64,000 nt of DNA from Bettongia penicillata ogilbyi (taxonomy: Eukaryota > Chordata > Mammalia > Diprotodontia > Potoroidae): positions 10,493,820 through 10,557,819 of the forward strand of contig JAJHZJ010000399.1 in the NCBI GenBank assembly GCA_023548195.1, given 5' to 3'. A program made the translations under genes and the position numbers. Below are positions 19,766 through 32,552 of the stretch, piece by piece. Below the pieces are notes generated by a model. It did no database searches. It had not been told where the DNA came from and saw nothing but the letters and a program-made list of their open reading frames with translations. How positions within the stretch are numbered: the stretch's first letter is position 1; each line of letters begins with the position of its first letter.

Positions 19766-21061
19766 TGTGTGTGTGTATGTGTGTATGTGTGTATGTGTGT
19801 GTATGTGTGTGTGCATCTGTGTCTGTATGTGTGTATGTGTATGTGTGTGTGCATGGCTGTGTGTATGTCTATGTGTATGTATGTGTGTATGTGTGTGTAT
19901 GTGTTTATGTATGTGTGAATATGTATGTGTGTGTATTTGTGTATGTGTGTATGTGTATGAGTGTGAGTATGCGTGCGTGTGTGTACCTATATGTATATGT
20001 GTGTGCATGTTTGTGTGTATCTGTGTGTGCATGTTTGTGTGTATGTGTGTGTGTATGTGTGTGTATGCGTGCGTATGAGTGTGTATCTGTATGTTCGTGT
20101 AGGTCTGTATCTGTGTGTATGTGTGTGTATGGGTATGTTTTTGTGTATGTGTGTGTATGTGTGTGTGTATGCGTGCGTGTGTGTGTATCTGTATATTTAT
20201 GTGTGTGTATGTGTATGTGTATCTGTGTGTATGTGTGTATGTGTGTGTGCATGTTTGTGTGTATATGTGTGTGTATGTGTGTGTATGCGTGCATATGAGT
20301 GTGTATCGGTATGTGTGTGTGTGTGTATGTGTGCGTATGCGTGCGTATGAGTGTTTATCGGTATGTCTGTGTATTTGTGTGTGTATTGTGTGTGTGTATG
20401 CGTGCGTATGTGTGTATCTGTATGTGTATGTGTGTGTGTATGTGTGTATCTGTGTGTATGTGTCATTACACGTGCACAAGTTACAAACTGAACCCTGGTG
20501 ATAAGCTCAGATGGAATCTGAGCAGCATCATGGAGCCAAGTGTATGTGTTTGTGTATGTGTATGTGTGTGTAGGTGTATGTCTGTTTATGTGTGTGTATG
20601 CGTGCGTATGTGTGTATCTATGTGTGTATGTGTGTGTATCTGTGTATGTGTGTATGTGTATGTGTGTGCATGTTTGTGTGTATGTCTATGTGTACGTATG
20701 TGTGTATATGTATGTGTGTATATGTGTGTTTATGTGTGTGTATGCGTGCGTATGTGTGTGTATGTGTGTGTATCTGTGTCTGTATATGTGCATATGTGTA
20801 TGTGGGTGTGCATGGTTGGGTGTATGTCTATGTGTATGTATGTGTGTATGTGTGTGTATTTATGTATGTGTGTGTATATATATGTGTGTATGTGTGTGTA
20901 TCTGTGTGTGCATGTTTGTGTGTATGTGTGTGTATGTATGCGTGCGTATGTGTGTATCTGTATGTGTATGTGTGTGTGTATGTGTGTGTATGTGTGTATC
21001 TGTGTGTATTTGTGCGTATGCGTATGTGTGTGTGTATGCGTGTGTGTATGTGTGTATGTGT
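19766..21061 (+). repeat. G/T arrays around B5
   Basis: First array 698 bp, outside both usual length classes and apparently a fusion of first-array and second-array types (it carries cgagtgtgtatc-like and gcgtgcgtatgag motifs normally seen after B). B5, then 521 bp. Confidence 0.93.
20464..20540 (+). repeat. Module B5, 77 bp
   Basis: Variants cacgtgcacaag and gagccaag; CACGTG and hairpin intact. Confidence 0.9.
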
Positions 21062-22019
21062 CTTATTCAGAAAGACATGGGTAGTGATGTTGGCATGGTC
21101 AAGTAGTCTGGGGTAAGTGGAGAATGGATTTATGGAGGGTCTTGAACCCGTAGTTTGGGTGAGTTAGCGTCAGGACAGCAGACATCGAGCAAAAAGCATT
21201 TTGCTAGCATGAAGAATGTGAAGTAGATGAAGGTTCCCTGGAAGTAAGACAGTGAAGGGCTAGGCTAGTAAGGGTACCTGAGATTTGGCCCCAGGGATCG
21301 TGAAATGCTTCTGACCTCAGCCACACTTCTTGCTTCTGAGGCAAGACCAGGAGAAATCAATTCTTCACACTCTGGAGGGGTGAATATATCAGCATGCAGA
21401 AACCAAATTAAGTCATAAAAACATTTACCTGAGTACAAAGTCCCTCTGCTATGGCCCCTTTTACTAGGTAATACCGGGGGTACCTTTTCCAGTACCATGT
21501 TCTCCCTTCTGCTACAGGTAGGCATGGGATGACCACGAAAATGAACCTCTGTCTGCCTCAGCTTTCTCAACTCTTAAGATGGGGATGTTGATAGCACCTA
21601 TTCCAAAGGGGTTCTTGCGACTATCATATGAGATGATCATGGTAAAGTGTTCTGCACAGTTCCTGGTACATGGCAGGCACTTTACAAATGTAGTCATTCA
21701 TGGTATTATTATTAACACATCTCAGTATCTCCTGAGGTCCAGATGGCAGAGACACAGGCACAATTTGTGTCTTTTCATGTCTGGGTCATTACCAATGCAG
21801 ACTTTCCAGGTTTGACCATGCTTGCACTCAGACGTGATCTCTATCCAGCACTAGCAGGATAGGTAGGATCAGGAGGAACAACTCAGATTAAGTTTGGCTC
21901 CCTTTCTCAGGCAACTCCAAAACGCAGTTTTGAGCTGATGTAAGGGAGAGCCAGTGTTTAGGGCAGCATAAAAATGCCTTGGTGGCATACTTGAGGGTAA
22001 CTAGAAAGGGTGTAGTAAT
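21062..22019 (+). repeat. Module A6
   Basis: Alpha type, long form. Marked by cttattcag at the start, gacatgggtagtgatgttgg, tctcaggcaactcc and caaaacgcag. Twin of A8, 4054 bp away. Confidence 0.9.
21543..21715 (+). mobile_element. MIR in A6
   Basis: Variants cactttacaaatg and tagtcatt. Confidence 0.8.
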
Positions 22020-23227
22020 GTGTTTGTCTATGTGTGTGTATGTGTTTATGTATGTGTGTGTATATGTATGTGTGTGTATGTGTATGCTTGTGTGTATGTT
22101 TGTGTATGTGCATGTTTGTGTATGCGTGCGTATGTGTGTATCTGTATGTATATGTTTGTGTATGTGTCTGTGTATCTGTGTGTGTCTGTGTATGTGTGTG
22201 TGCATGTTTGTGTGTTTTGTGTGTGTGTATGCGTGCGTACGTGTGTGTATCTGTATGTGTGATTATGTCTGTATCTGTATGTGTATGTGTGTAGGTGTAT
22301 GTGTGTATGTGTGTGTGTATGTGTGTATGTGTCATTACACGTGGAGCAGTTACAAACTGAACCTTGGTGATAAGCTCAGATGGAATCTGAGCACCATCAT
22401 GGAGGCAAGTGTATGTCTGTGTGGGTATGTGTATGTGTGTGTATGTGTGTGTATGTGTTTATGTATGTGTGTATATATATGTGTGTGTATGGGTATGTTT
22501 GTGTGTATGTGTGTGTATGTGTGTGTGTATGCGTGCGTGTGTGTGTATCTGTATGTGTATGTGTGTCTATGTGTCTGTGTATGTGTGTGTATGTATCTGT
22601 GTGTGTGTGTTTATTGGTATGTGTGTGTATGTGTGTGTGTATGTTTGTGTGTGTGTATGCGTGCGTATGTGTGTGTATCTGTATTAGTATGTGTGTGTAT
22701 GTCTGTGTGTATCTGTGTCTGTGTGTATGTGTGTGAGCATGTTTGTGTGTATGTCTATGTATACATATGTGTGTATATATATGTGTGTGTTTGTGGGTGT
22801 TTATGTTTGTGTATGCGTGCGTATGTGTGTGTATTTGTGGGTTTATGTGTGCGTATATGTGTGTATCTGTGTCTGTATATGTGTGTATGTGTATGTGTGT
22901 GTGCATGGTTGTGTGTATGTCTATGTGTATGTATGTGTGTATGTGTGAGTATGTATTTATGTATGTGTGTGTATATGTATGTGTGTGTATGTGTATGTGT
23001 GTGCATATGCGTGCTTGTGTGTATCTGTATGTGTATGTTTGTGTGTGTCTGTGTGTGCATGTTTGTGTGTATATGTATGTGTGTATGCGTGCGTGCGTGT
23101 GTATCTGTATGTGTGTATGTGTGTGTATTGTGTGTGTATGCGTGCGTATGTGTGTATCTGTATTTGCATGTGTGTGTGGGTGTGTATGTGTGTATGTGTG
23201 TGTATGTGTGTGTATGTGTGTATGTGT
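22020..23227 (+). repeat. G/T arrays around B6
   Basis: 313 bp, B6, then 818 bp. Includes a tgtatata motif near 22470. Twin of the block around B8. Confidence 0.95.
22333..22409 (+). repeat. Module B6, 77 bp
   Basis: Alpha type with accttgg, shared with B8. Confidence 0.9.
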
Positions 23228-24194
23228 CATATTCAGAAAGACACTGGTAGTGATGTAGGCATGGTCAAGTAGTCTGGGGTGAGTGGAGAATGGATTCATG
23301 GAGGGTCTTGAACCAGTAGTTTGGGTGAGTTAGCGTCAGGACAGCAGACACCGAGCAAAAAGCACTTTGCTAGCATGAAGAATGTGAAGTAGATGAAGTT
23401 TCCCTGAAGGTAAGACAGTGGAGGGCTAGGCTAGTAACGGTAGCTGAGATTTGGGCCCAGGGATCATGAAATGCTTCTGACCTCAGCCACACTTCTTGCT
23501 TCTGAGGCAAGACCAGGAGAAATCAATTCTTCACACTCTGGAGGGGTGAATATAACAACCTGCAGAAACAAAAGTAAGTCAAGTCCCTCTCCTATGGCCC
23601 CATTCACTAGGTAATACAGGGGGTACAATTTCCAATACCATGTTCTCCCTTCTGCTATAGGTAGGCATGGGATGACCACGAAAATGAACCTCTGTCTGCC
23701 TCAGCTTTCTCAACTCTTAAGATGGGGATGTTGATAGCACCTATTTCAGAGGGGTTCTTGCGACTATCATATGAGATGATCATGGTAAAGTGTTCTGCAC
23801 AGTTCCTGCTACATGGCAGGCACTGAACAAATGTATTCATTTGTTCATTCATGGTATTATTCATGGTATTATTCATGGTATTATTATTAACACATCTCAG
23901 TATCTCCTGAGGTCCAGATGCCAGAGACACAGGCAGAATTTGTGTCTTTTCATGTCTGGGTCATTACCAATGCAGACTTTCCAGGTTTGACCATACTTGC
24001 CCTCAGACTTGATCTCTATCCAGCACTAGCAGGATGGGTAGGATAAGGAGGAGCAACTCAGCTTAAGTTTGTCTGCCTTTCTGGGGCAACTCCGAAAAGC
24101 AGTTTTTAGGTGATGTAAGGGAGAGCCAGTGTTTAAGGCAGCATAAAAATGCCTTGGTGGCATACTTGAGGGTATCTAGAAAGGGTGTAGTAAT
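23228..24194 (+). repeat. Module A7
   Basis: Short form; alpha tail but beta-like gacttgatc, so a mixed type. Right edge ggtatctagaaag. Twin of A9 except for the enlarged MIR tail. Confidence 0.9.
23686..23890 (+). mobile_element. MIR in A7, with expanded tail
   Basis: The 3' tail carries extra copies of catggtattatt and of attcatttgttc (about 23836-23890), absent from A9 and every other copy: a small local tandem expansion. Confidence 0.8.
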
Positions 24195-25115
24195 GTGTGT
24201 GTCTATGTGAGTGTATGTGTTTATGTATGTGTGTGTATAGGTATGTGGGTATGTGTATGTTTGTGTGTATGTGTGTATGTGTGTGTATGTGTATGTGTGT
24301 GTATGCGTGCGTATGTGTGTATCTGTATGTGTATGTTTGTGTATGTGTCTGTGTATCTGTGTGTGTATGTGTATGTGTGTGCATGTTTGTGTGTGTTGTG
24401 TGTGTATGCGTGCGTGTGTGTGTTTCTGTATGTGTGTATGTGTGTATTTGTGTGTGTATGTGTGTTTACGTGTATGTGTGTAGGTGTGTAAGTGTGTGTA
24501 TGTGTGTGTATGTGTGTATGTTTCATTACACGTGGACCAGTTACAAACTGAACCCTGGTGATAAGCTCAGATGGAATCTGAGCACCATCACGGAGGCAAG
24601 TGTATGTGTGTGTGTATGTGTGTGTATGTATGTGTTTATATATGTGTGTGTACATGCATGTTTGTGGGTATATGTGTGCATGTGCATGTATGTGTATGCG
24701 TGCATATGTGTGTGTATCACTAGGTGTACGTGTGTGTATGTGTCTGTGTTTGTATATGTGTGTATGAGTATGTGTGTGCATGGTTGTGTGTATTTCTATG
24801 TGTATGTATGTGTGTATGTGTGTGTATGTGTGTGTGCATCTGTTTCTGTATATGTGTGTATGTGTGTGTACATGGTTGTGTGTATGTCTATGTGTATGTC
24901 TGTCTGTATGTGTGTATATGTGTTTATGTATGTGTGTATATGTAGGTGTGCGTATGTGTGTGTATCTGTGTGTGCATGTTTGTGTGTATGTGTGTGTATG
25001 TATGCGTGCGTATGTGTGTATCTGTATGTGTATGTGTGTGTGTATGTGTGTGTATGTGTGTATCTGTGTGTATTTGTGCGTATGCGTATGTGTGTGTATG
25101 TATGTGTGTATGTCT
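24195..25115 (+). repeat. G/T arrays around B7
   Basis: 329 bp, B7, then 515 bp containing the odd unit gtatcactaggtg (about 24714). Confidence 0.95.
24524..24600 (+). repeat. Module B7, 77 bp
   Basis: Variants cacgtggaccag and cacggaggc; shared with B9. Confidence 0.9.
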
Positions 25116-26073
25116 CTTATTCAGAAAGACATGGGTAGTGATGTTGGCATGGTCAAGTAGTCTGGGGTAAGTGGAGAATGGATTTATGGAGGGTCTTGAA
25201 CCCGTAGTTTGGGTGAGTTAGCGTCAGGACAGCAGACATCGAGCAAAAAGCATTTTGCTAGCATGAAGAATGTGAAGTAGATGAAGGTTCCCTGGAGGTA
25301 AGACAGTGAAGGGCTAGGCTAGTAACGGTAGCTGAGATTTGGCCCCAGGGATCGTGAAATGCTTCTGACCTCAGCCACACTTCTTGCTTCTGAGGCAAGA
25401 CCATGAGTAATGACTTCTTCACACTCTGGAGGGGTGAATATATCAGCATGCAGAAACCAAATTAAGTCATAAAAACCTTTACCTGAGTACAAAGTCCCTC
25501 TGCTATGGCCCCTGTTATTAGGTAATACAGGGGGTACAATTTCCAATACCATGTTCTCCCTTCTGCTACAGGTAGGCATGGGATGACCACGAAAATGAAC
25601 CTCTGTCTGCCTCAGCTTTCTCAACTCTTAAGATGGGGATGTTGATAGCACCTATTCCAAAGGGGTTCTTGCGACTATCATATGAGATGATCATGGTAAA
25701 GTGTTCTGCACAGTTCCTGGTACATGGCAGGCACTGAACAAATGTAGTCATTCATGGTATTATTATTAACACATCTCAGTATCTCCTGAGGTCCAGATGC
25801 CAGAGACACAGGCACAATTTGTGTCTTTTCATGTCTGGGTCATTACCAATGCAGACTTTCCAGGTTTGACCATGCTTGCCCTCAGACGTGATCTCTATCC
25901 AGCACTAGCAGGATAGGTAGGATCAGGAGGAACAACTCAGATTAAGTTTGGCTCCCTTTCTCAGGCAACTCCAAAACGCAGTTTTTAGCTGATGTAAGGG
26001 AGAGCCAGTGTTTAGGGCAGCATAAAAATGCCTTGGTGGCATACTTGAGGGTAACTAGAAAGGGTGTAGTAAT
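25116..26073 (+). repeat. Module A8
   Basis: Alpha type, long form; repeats A6, including cttattcag and caaaacgcag. Confidence 0.9.
25597..25770 (+). mobile_element. MIR in A8
   Basis: Shares tagtcatt with A6 but has the usual cactgaacaaatg. Confidence 0.8.
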
Positions 26074-27271
26074 GTGTTTGTCTATGTGTGTGTATGTGTT
26101 TATGTATGTGTGTGTATATGTATGTGTGTGTATGTGTATGCTTGTGTGTATGTGTGTGTATGTGCATGTGTGTGTATGCGTGCGTATGTGTGTATCTGTA
26201 TGTATATGTTTGTGTATGTGTCTGTGTATGTGTGTGTCTGTGTATGTGTGTGTGCATGTTTGTGTGTTTTGTGTGTGTGTATGCGTGCGTACGTGTGTGT
26301 ATCTGTATGTGTGATTATGTCTGTATCTGTATGTGTATGTGTGTAGGTGTATGTGTGTATGTGTGTGTGTATGTGTGTATGTGTCATTACACGTGGAGCA
26401 GTTACAAACTGAACCTTGGTGATAAGCTCAGATGGAATCTGAGCACCATCATGGAGGCAAGTGTATGTCTGTGTGGGTATGTGTATGTGTGTGTATGTGT
26501 GTGTATGTGTTTATGTATGTGTGTATATGTATGTGTGTGTATGGGTATGTTTGTGTGTATGTGTGTGTGTATGCGTGCGTGTGTGTGTATCTGTATGTGT
26601 ATGTGTGTCTATGTGTCTGTGTATGTGTGTGTATGTATCTGTGTGTATGTGTGTTTATTGGTATGTGTGTGTATGTGTGTGTGTATGTTTGTGTGTGTGT
26701 ATGCGTGCGTATGTGTGTGTATCTGTATTAGTATGTGTGTGTATGTCTGTGTGTATCTGTGTCTGTGTGTATGTGTGTGAGCATGTTTGTGTGTATGTCT
26801 ATGTATACATATGTGTGTATATATATGTGTGTGTTTGTGGGTGTTTATGTTTGTGTATGCGTGCGTATGTGTGTGTATTTGTGGGTTTATGTGTGCGTAT
26901 ATGTGTGTTTCTGTGTCTGTATATGTGTGTATGTGTATGTGTGTGTGCATGGTTGTGTGTATGTCTATGTGTATGTATGTGTGTATGTGTGAGTATGTAT
27001 TTATGTATGTGTGTGTATATGTATGTGTGTGTATGTGTATGTGTGTGCATATGCGTGCTTGTGTGTATCTGTATGTGTATGTTTGTGTGTGTCTGTGTGT
27101 GCATGTTTGTGTGTATATGTATGTGTGTATGCGTGCGTGCGTGTGTATCTGTATGTGTGTATGTGTGTGTATTGTGTGTGTATGCGTGCGTATGTGTGTA
27201 TCTGTATTTGCATGTGTGTGTGGGTGTGTATGTGTGTATGTGTGTGTATGTGTGTGTATGTGTGTATGTGT
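26074..27271 (+). repeat. G/T arrays around B8
   Basis: 311 bp, B8, then 810 bp; a few bases shorter than the twin block around B6. Confidence 0.95.
26385..26461 (+). repeat. Module B8, 77 bp
   Basis: No difference from B6 seen. Confidence 0.9.
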
Positions 27272-28205
27272 CATATTCAGAAAGACACTGGTAGTGATGT
27301 AGGCATGGTCAAGTAGTCTGGGGTGAGTGGAGAATGGATTCATGGAGGGTCTTGAACCAGTAGTTTGGGTGAGTTAGCGTCAGGACAGCAGACACCGAGC
27401 AAAAAGCACTTTGCTAGCATGAAGAATGTGAAGTAGATGAAGTTTCCCTGAAGGTAAGACAGTGGAGGGCTAGGCTAGTAACGGTAGCTGAGATTTGGGC
27501 CCAGGGATCATGAAATGCTTCTGACCTCAGCCACACTTCTTGCTTCTGAGGCAAGACCAGGAGAAATCAATTCTTCACACTCTGAAGGGGTGAATATAAC
27601 AACCTGCAGAAACAAAAGTAAGTCAAGTCCCTCTCCTATGGCCCCATTCACTAGGTAATACAGGGGGTACAATTTCCAATACCATGTTCTCCCTTCTGCT
27701 ATAGGTAGGCATGGGATGACCACGAAAATGAACCTCTGTCTGCCTCAGCTTTCTCAACTCTTAAGATGGGGATGTTGATAGCACCTATTTCAGAGGGGTT
27801 CTTGCGACTATCATATGAGATGATCATGGTAAAGTGTTCTGCACAGTTCCTGGTACATGGCAGGCACTGAACAAATGTAGCCATTCATGGTATTATTATT
27901 AACACATCTCAGTATCTCCTGAGGTCCAGATGCCAGAGACACAGGCACAATTTGTGTCTTTTCATGTCAGGGTCATTACCAATGCAGACTTTCCAGGTTT
28001 GACCATACTTGCCCTCAGACTTGATCTCTATCCAGCACTAGCAGGATGGGTAGGATAAGGAGGAGCAACTCAGCTTAAGTTTGTCTGCCTTTCTGGGGCA
28101 ACTCCGAAAAGCAGTTTTTAGCTGATGTAAGGGAGAGCCAGTGTTTAAGGCAGCATAAAAATGCCTTGGTGGCATACTTGAGGGTATCTAGAAAGGGTGT
28201 AGTAA
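27272..28205 (+). repeat. Module A9
   Basis: Short form, same mixed type as A7; variant catgtcaggg. Confidence 0.9.
27730..27903 (+). mobile_element. MIR in A9
   Basis: Variant cctatttcagagggg, shared only with A7; tail of normal length. Confidence 0.8.
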
Positions 28206-29274
28206 TGTGTGTGTCTATGTGAGTGTATGTGTTTATGTATGTGTGTGTATAGGTATGTGGGTATGTGTATGTTTGTGTGTATGTGTGTATGTGTGTGTAT
28301 GTGTATGTGTGTGTATGCGTGCGTATGTGTGTATCTGTATGTGTATGTTTGTGTATGTGTCTGTGTATCTGTGTGTATGTGTATGTGTGTGCATGTTTGT
28401 GTGTGTTGTGTGTGTATGCGTGCGTATGTGTGTGTTTCTGTATGTGTGTATGTGTGTATTTGTGTGTGTATGTGTGTTTACGTGTATGTGTGTAGGTGTG
28501 TAAGTGTGTGTATGTGTGTGTATGTGTGTATGTTTCATTACACGTGGACCAGTTACAAACTGAACCCTGGTGATAAGCTCAGATGGAATCTGAGCACCAT
28601 CACGGAGGCAAGTGTATGTGTGTGTGTGTATGTGTATGTGTGTGTATGTATGTGTTTTTATATGTGTGTGTACATGCATGTTTGTGGGTATATGTGTGCA
28701 TGTGCATGTATGTGTATACGTGCATATGTGTGTGTATCACTAGGTTTATGTGTGTGTATGTGTCTGTGTTTGTATATGTGTGTATGACTATGTGTGTGCA
28801 TGGTTGTGTGTATGTCTATGTGTATGTATGTGTGTATGTGTGTGTATGTGTGTGTGCATCTGTGTCTGTATATGTGTGTATGTGTGTGTACATGGTTGTG
28901 TGTATGTCTATGTGTATGTATGTCTGTATGTGTGTATATGTGTTTATGTATGTGTGTATATGTAGGTGTGTGTATGTGTGTGTATTTGTATGTGTGTGAG
29001 TATGCATGCGTGTGTGTATCTGTATGTGTATGTGTGTGTATGTTTGTGTGTATCTGTGTGTGCATGTTTGTGTATATGTGTGTGTATGTGTGTGTATGCG
29101 TGCGTATGAGTGTGTATCTGTATGTGTGTGTATGTGTGTGTGTATGTGTGCGTGTATTATGTGTGTGTATGCGTGCGTATGTGTGTATCTGTATGTGTAT
29201 GTGTGTATGTGTTTGTATCTGTGTATCTGTGTGTATGTGTGTGTATGCGTGTGTGTGTGTATGTGTGTATGTGT
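28206..29274 (+). repeat. G/T arrays around B9
   Basis: 330 bp, B9, then 662 bp. Follows the block around B7 as far as about 28985 and then switches to a different array sequence, the right end of the 4.05-kb repeat. Confidence 0.94.
28536..28612 (+). repeat. Module B9, 77 bp
   Basis: No difference from B7 seen. Confidence 0.9.
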
Positions 29275-30201
29275 CATATTCAGAAAGACACTGATAGTGA
29301 TCTAGGCATGGTCAAGTACTCTAGGGTGAGTGGAGAATGGATTTATGGAGGGTCTTGAACCAGTAGTTTGGGTGAGTTAGCGTCAGGACAGCAGACACCG
29401 AGCCAAAAGCATTTTGCTAGCATGAGGAATGTGAAGTAGATGAAGGTTCCCTGTAGGTAAGACAGTGGAGGGCTAGGCTAGTAACGGTAGCTGAGATTTG
29501 GGCCCAGGGATCATGAAATGGTTCTGACTGCAGCCACACTTCTTGCTTCTGAGGCAAGAGCATGAGAAATCACTTCTTCACACTCTGGAGGGGTGAATAT
29601 AACAGCCTGCAGAAACAAAAGTAAGTCAAGTCCCTCTCCTATGGCCCCCTTGACTAGGTAATACAGGGGGTACAATTTCCAATACCATGTTCTCCCTTCT
29701 GCTACAGGTAGGCATGGGATGACCACGAAAATGAACCTCTGTCTGCCTCAGCTTTCTCAACTCTTAAGATGGGGATGTTGATAGCACCTATTCCAAAGGG
29801 GTTCTTGTGACTATCATATGAGATGATCATGGTAAAGTGTTCTGCACAGTTCCTGGTACATGGCAGGCACTGAACAAATGTAGCCCTTCATGGTATTATT
29901 ATTAACACATCTCCTGAGGTCCAGATGCCAGAGACACAGGCATAATTTGTGTCTTTACATGTCTGGGTCACTACCAATGCAGACTTTCCAGGTTTGACCA
30001 TGCTTGCCCTCAGACGTGATCTCTATCCAGTACTAGCAGGATGGGTAGGATCAGGAGGAGCAACTCAGCTTAAGTTTGGCTGCCTTTCTGGGGCAACTCC
30101 GAAAAGCAATTTTGAGCTGATGTAAGGGAGAGCCAGTGTTTAGGGCAGCATAAAAATGCTTTGGTGGCATACTTGAGGGTAACTAGAAAGGGTGTAGTAA
30201 T
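29275..30201 (+). repeat. Module A10
   Basis: Alpha type, short form; variants cactgatagtgatctagg and gactgcagcc. Lacks agtatctc after the MIR, like A1 and A11. Confidence 0.9.
29733..29905 (+). mobile_element. MIR in A10
   Basis: Variants ttgtgact and tagccctt. Confidence 0.8.
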
Positions 30202-31100
30202 GTGTGTGTCTATGTGTGTGTATGTGTTTATGTATGTGTGTGTGTATATGTATGTGTGTGTATGTGTATTTTTGTGTGTATGTGTGTATGTGTGTGTATG
30301 TGTATCCGTGCGTATGTGTGTATCTGTATGTGTATGTTTGTGTATGTGTCTGTGTATCTGTGTGTGCATGTGTCTGTGCATGTTTGTGTGTATTATTTGT
30401 GTGTATGCGTGCGTATGTGTATATCTGTATGTGTATGTGTCTGTATGTGTATATGTGTCTATCTGTGTGGGTATGTCTGTATCTGTGTGTATGTGTATGT
30501 CTGTCGGTGTTTATGTGTATGTTTGTGTGTTTGTGTGTATGTGTGGGCATGGGTATATGTGCGTATGTGTGTGTATCGTTGTGTATGTGTATGTGTGTGT
30601 TCATGTTTGTGTGTATGTCTATGTGTATGTACGTGTGTATGTGTTTGTATGTGTGTGTATGTGAGTGTATCTGTATCTGTATATGTGTGTATGTGTATGT
30701 GTGTGTGCATGGTTGGGTGTATGTCTGTGTGTATGTGCGTGTATGTGTGTGTGCATCAGTGTCTGTATATGTGTGTATGTTTGTGTGTGTGTGTATGTGT
30801 GTGTATGTGTATGTGTGTGTATGTGTGCGTATGTGTGTATCTGTATGTTTATGTTTGTGTATGTGTCTGTGTATCTGTGTGTATGTGTGTGTGTGCATGT
30901 TTGTGTGTTTTGTGTTTGTGTATGCGTGCGTATGTGTGTGTATCACTAGGTGTATGTGTGTGTATGTGTCTGTGTTTGTATATGTGTGTGTGTATGTGTT
31001 TGTGCCTTGTTGTGTGTGTCTATGTGTATGTATGTGTACATTTGTGTGTGTCTGTGTGTATGCATGCGTATGTGTGTGTATCTGTATGTGTGTGTTTTGT
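30202..31100 (+). repeat. G/T array without a B module, running into island 3
   Basis: 899 bp with no trace of B, the only A module here followed by an array that lacks one. The start looks like a first array; the later part carries gtatcactaggtg, which elsewhere occurs only after B. The last 60 bp equal the end of the array before island 2. Confidence 0.93.
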
Positions 31101-31705
31101 ACCTTTGAATGCCTGCATAAATAAACTAGAGAAAGAGGAGATCAATGACTTGGGCATGCAGCTGAGAAAGCTAGAGAAAGAACAAATCCAAAATCCCCAA
31201 GAAATTACCAAACTGGAAACACTAAAAACCAAAGGAGAAATTAATAAAAATGAAATTAAGAAAACTACTGAATTAAAAAATAAAACCAATAGTTGGTTTT
31301 GGGGGGGGAAAAAACTCGGAAAGTTGATGAAACTTTGGTCAAATTGATGAAAAAAAGAAAGAAGAAAATCAAATTACTAATATTAAAAATGAAAGGGGCG
31401 AACTCACCTCCAACAAGGAGGAAATTAAAACAGTAATTAGAAACCACTTTGCCCAACCATAGGCCCACAAATTCGATAATCTAAACGAGATGGATGCGTA
31501 TTGAAAAAAGCAAAACAAAACAATTTGCCCGGATTAACAGAGGAGGAAGTTGAATACTTAAGCAACTCCATCTCAGAAAAAGAAATTGATCAAGCTAACA
31601 AAGAACTTCCCTAGGAAACAAATCTCCAGGACCAGATGGATTCACAAGTGAAATCTATCAACTCTTTCAAGAACAGTTAATTCCAATACTATGGAGACTA
31701 TTTTT
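31101..31705 (+). pseudogene. L1 ORF2 fragment upstream of HAL1, island 3
   Basis: Same as 13034-13638 apart from ccaacaagg for ccaacgagg (about 31414). Same G-run frameshift. Confidence 0.87.
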
Positions 31706-31723
31706 GAAAATGGGGGAAGAAGG
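31706..31723 (+). repeat. Target-site duplication, left, HAL1 island 3
   Basis: Partner at 34704-34721. Confidence 0.85.
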
Positions 31724-32552
31724 GGACGGAGCCAAGATGGTGCAGTAGAAGGACGCACATTTACGAGCTCCGAACCCACAACCCATGGAATTGAGGTAAA
31801 AGGAGATCCCCATAAACTCTGAATCTCTGCAGGGGGTGCATAAACATAGGGGAAGAGATTTCCGTTCCACTGAACCCTGGAAAGCCGTCCCCGGGGTCCA
31901 TCGCACTCCGGAAAGCGGACCCCCACCCCCACCCCTGGCCGCGACCCAGAGAAGCTGACCCAGCAGACTTCAGAGAGGAAAGCTCCGGGGGAAGCTCCGG
32001 CAGCCGGGAAAGTCCCTCCGCTCACAGAAGCTACAGGTCAGTAAGAAAGAAAGCTGCGATAGGGGAGGGGAGCGGAGCGTCTCCGTGACTTGGGCCCCCT
32101 CGGGTGGAAGCGGCTGCGGCAGAGACGGGGGCAGGAAGCGGTGGAGGCAGAGGCGTGGGCGGGCGGCTGAGGCGGCAACGGCCCGGGACTCAGGAATCCC
32201 CCAGCAGCAGGTAGGATCTTCAATACTGAAGGTCTTTCCAACCTGAGGGAGCCGAGCAGGGGAGACGGCCCTGCCCCCACCCTGCTCTACTGCTGAACGC
32301 CTCTGAATAAAACCCCCAAGGGAACTGAGCACAGCAGGCGGGGCCCCCCACCCCCACCCGCTCCTTTCCTGAAAGTCTCTGCAGAAAGCCCCTGAGGGCC
32401 CAAGATTAGAAGGCGGCCCTGCCCCCACCCTTGCGCCAGAACTAAAGCTTGCCGCGGGAAAGCGCATTTGAATCTCAGAGGCCAAGCACTAGCTGGGCGG
32501 ATCCAGGCAGGGGTGGAAAGGAATCTCAGAAATGGAGTAACTGGCTGGGAAA
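31724..32552 (+). promoter_or_regulatory. HAL1 5' UTR / presumed promoter, copy 3
   Basis: Carries three substitutions relative to the other two copies; two lie right after the ccaagatgg motif. The YY1-like core itself is unchanged. Confidence 0.62.
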
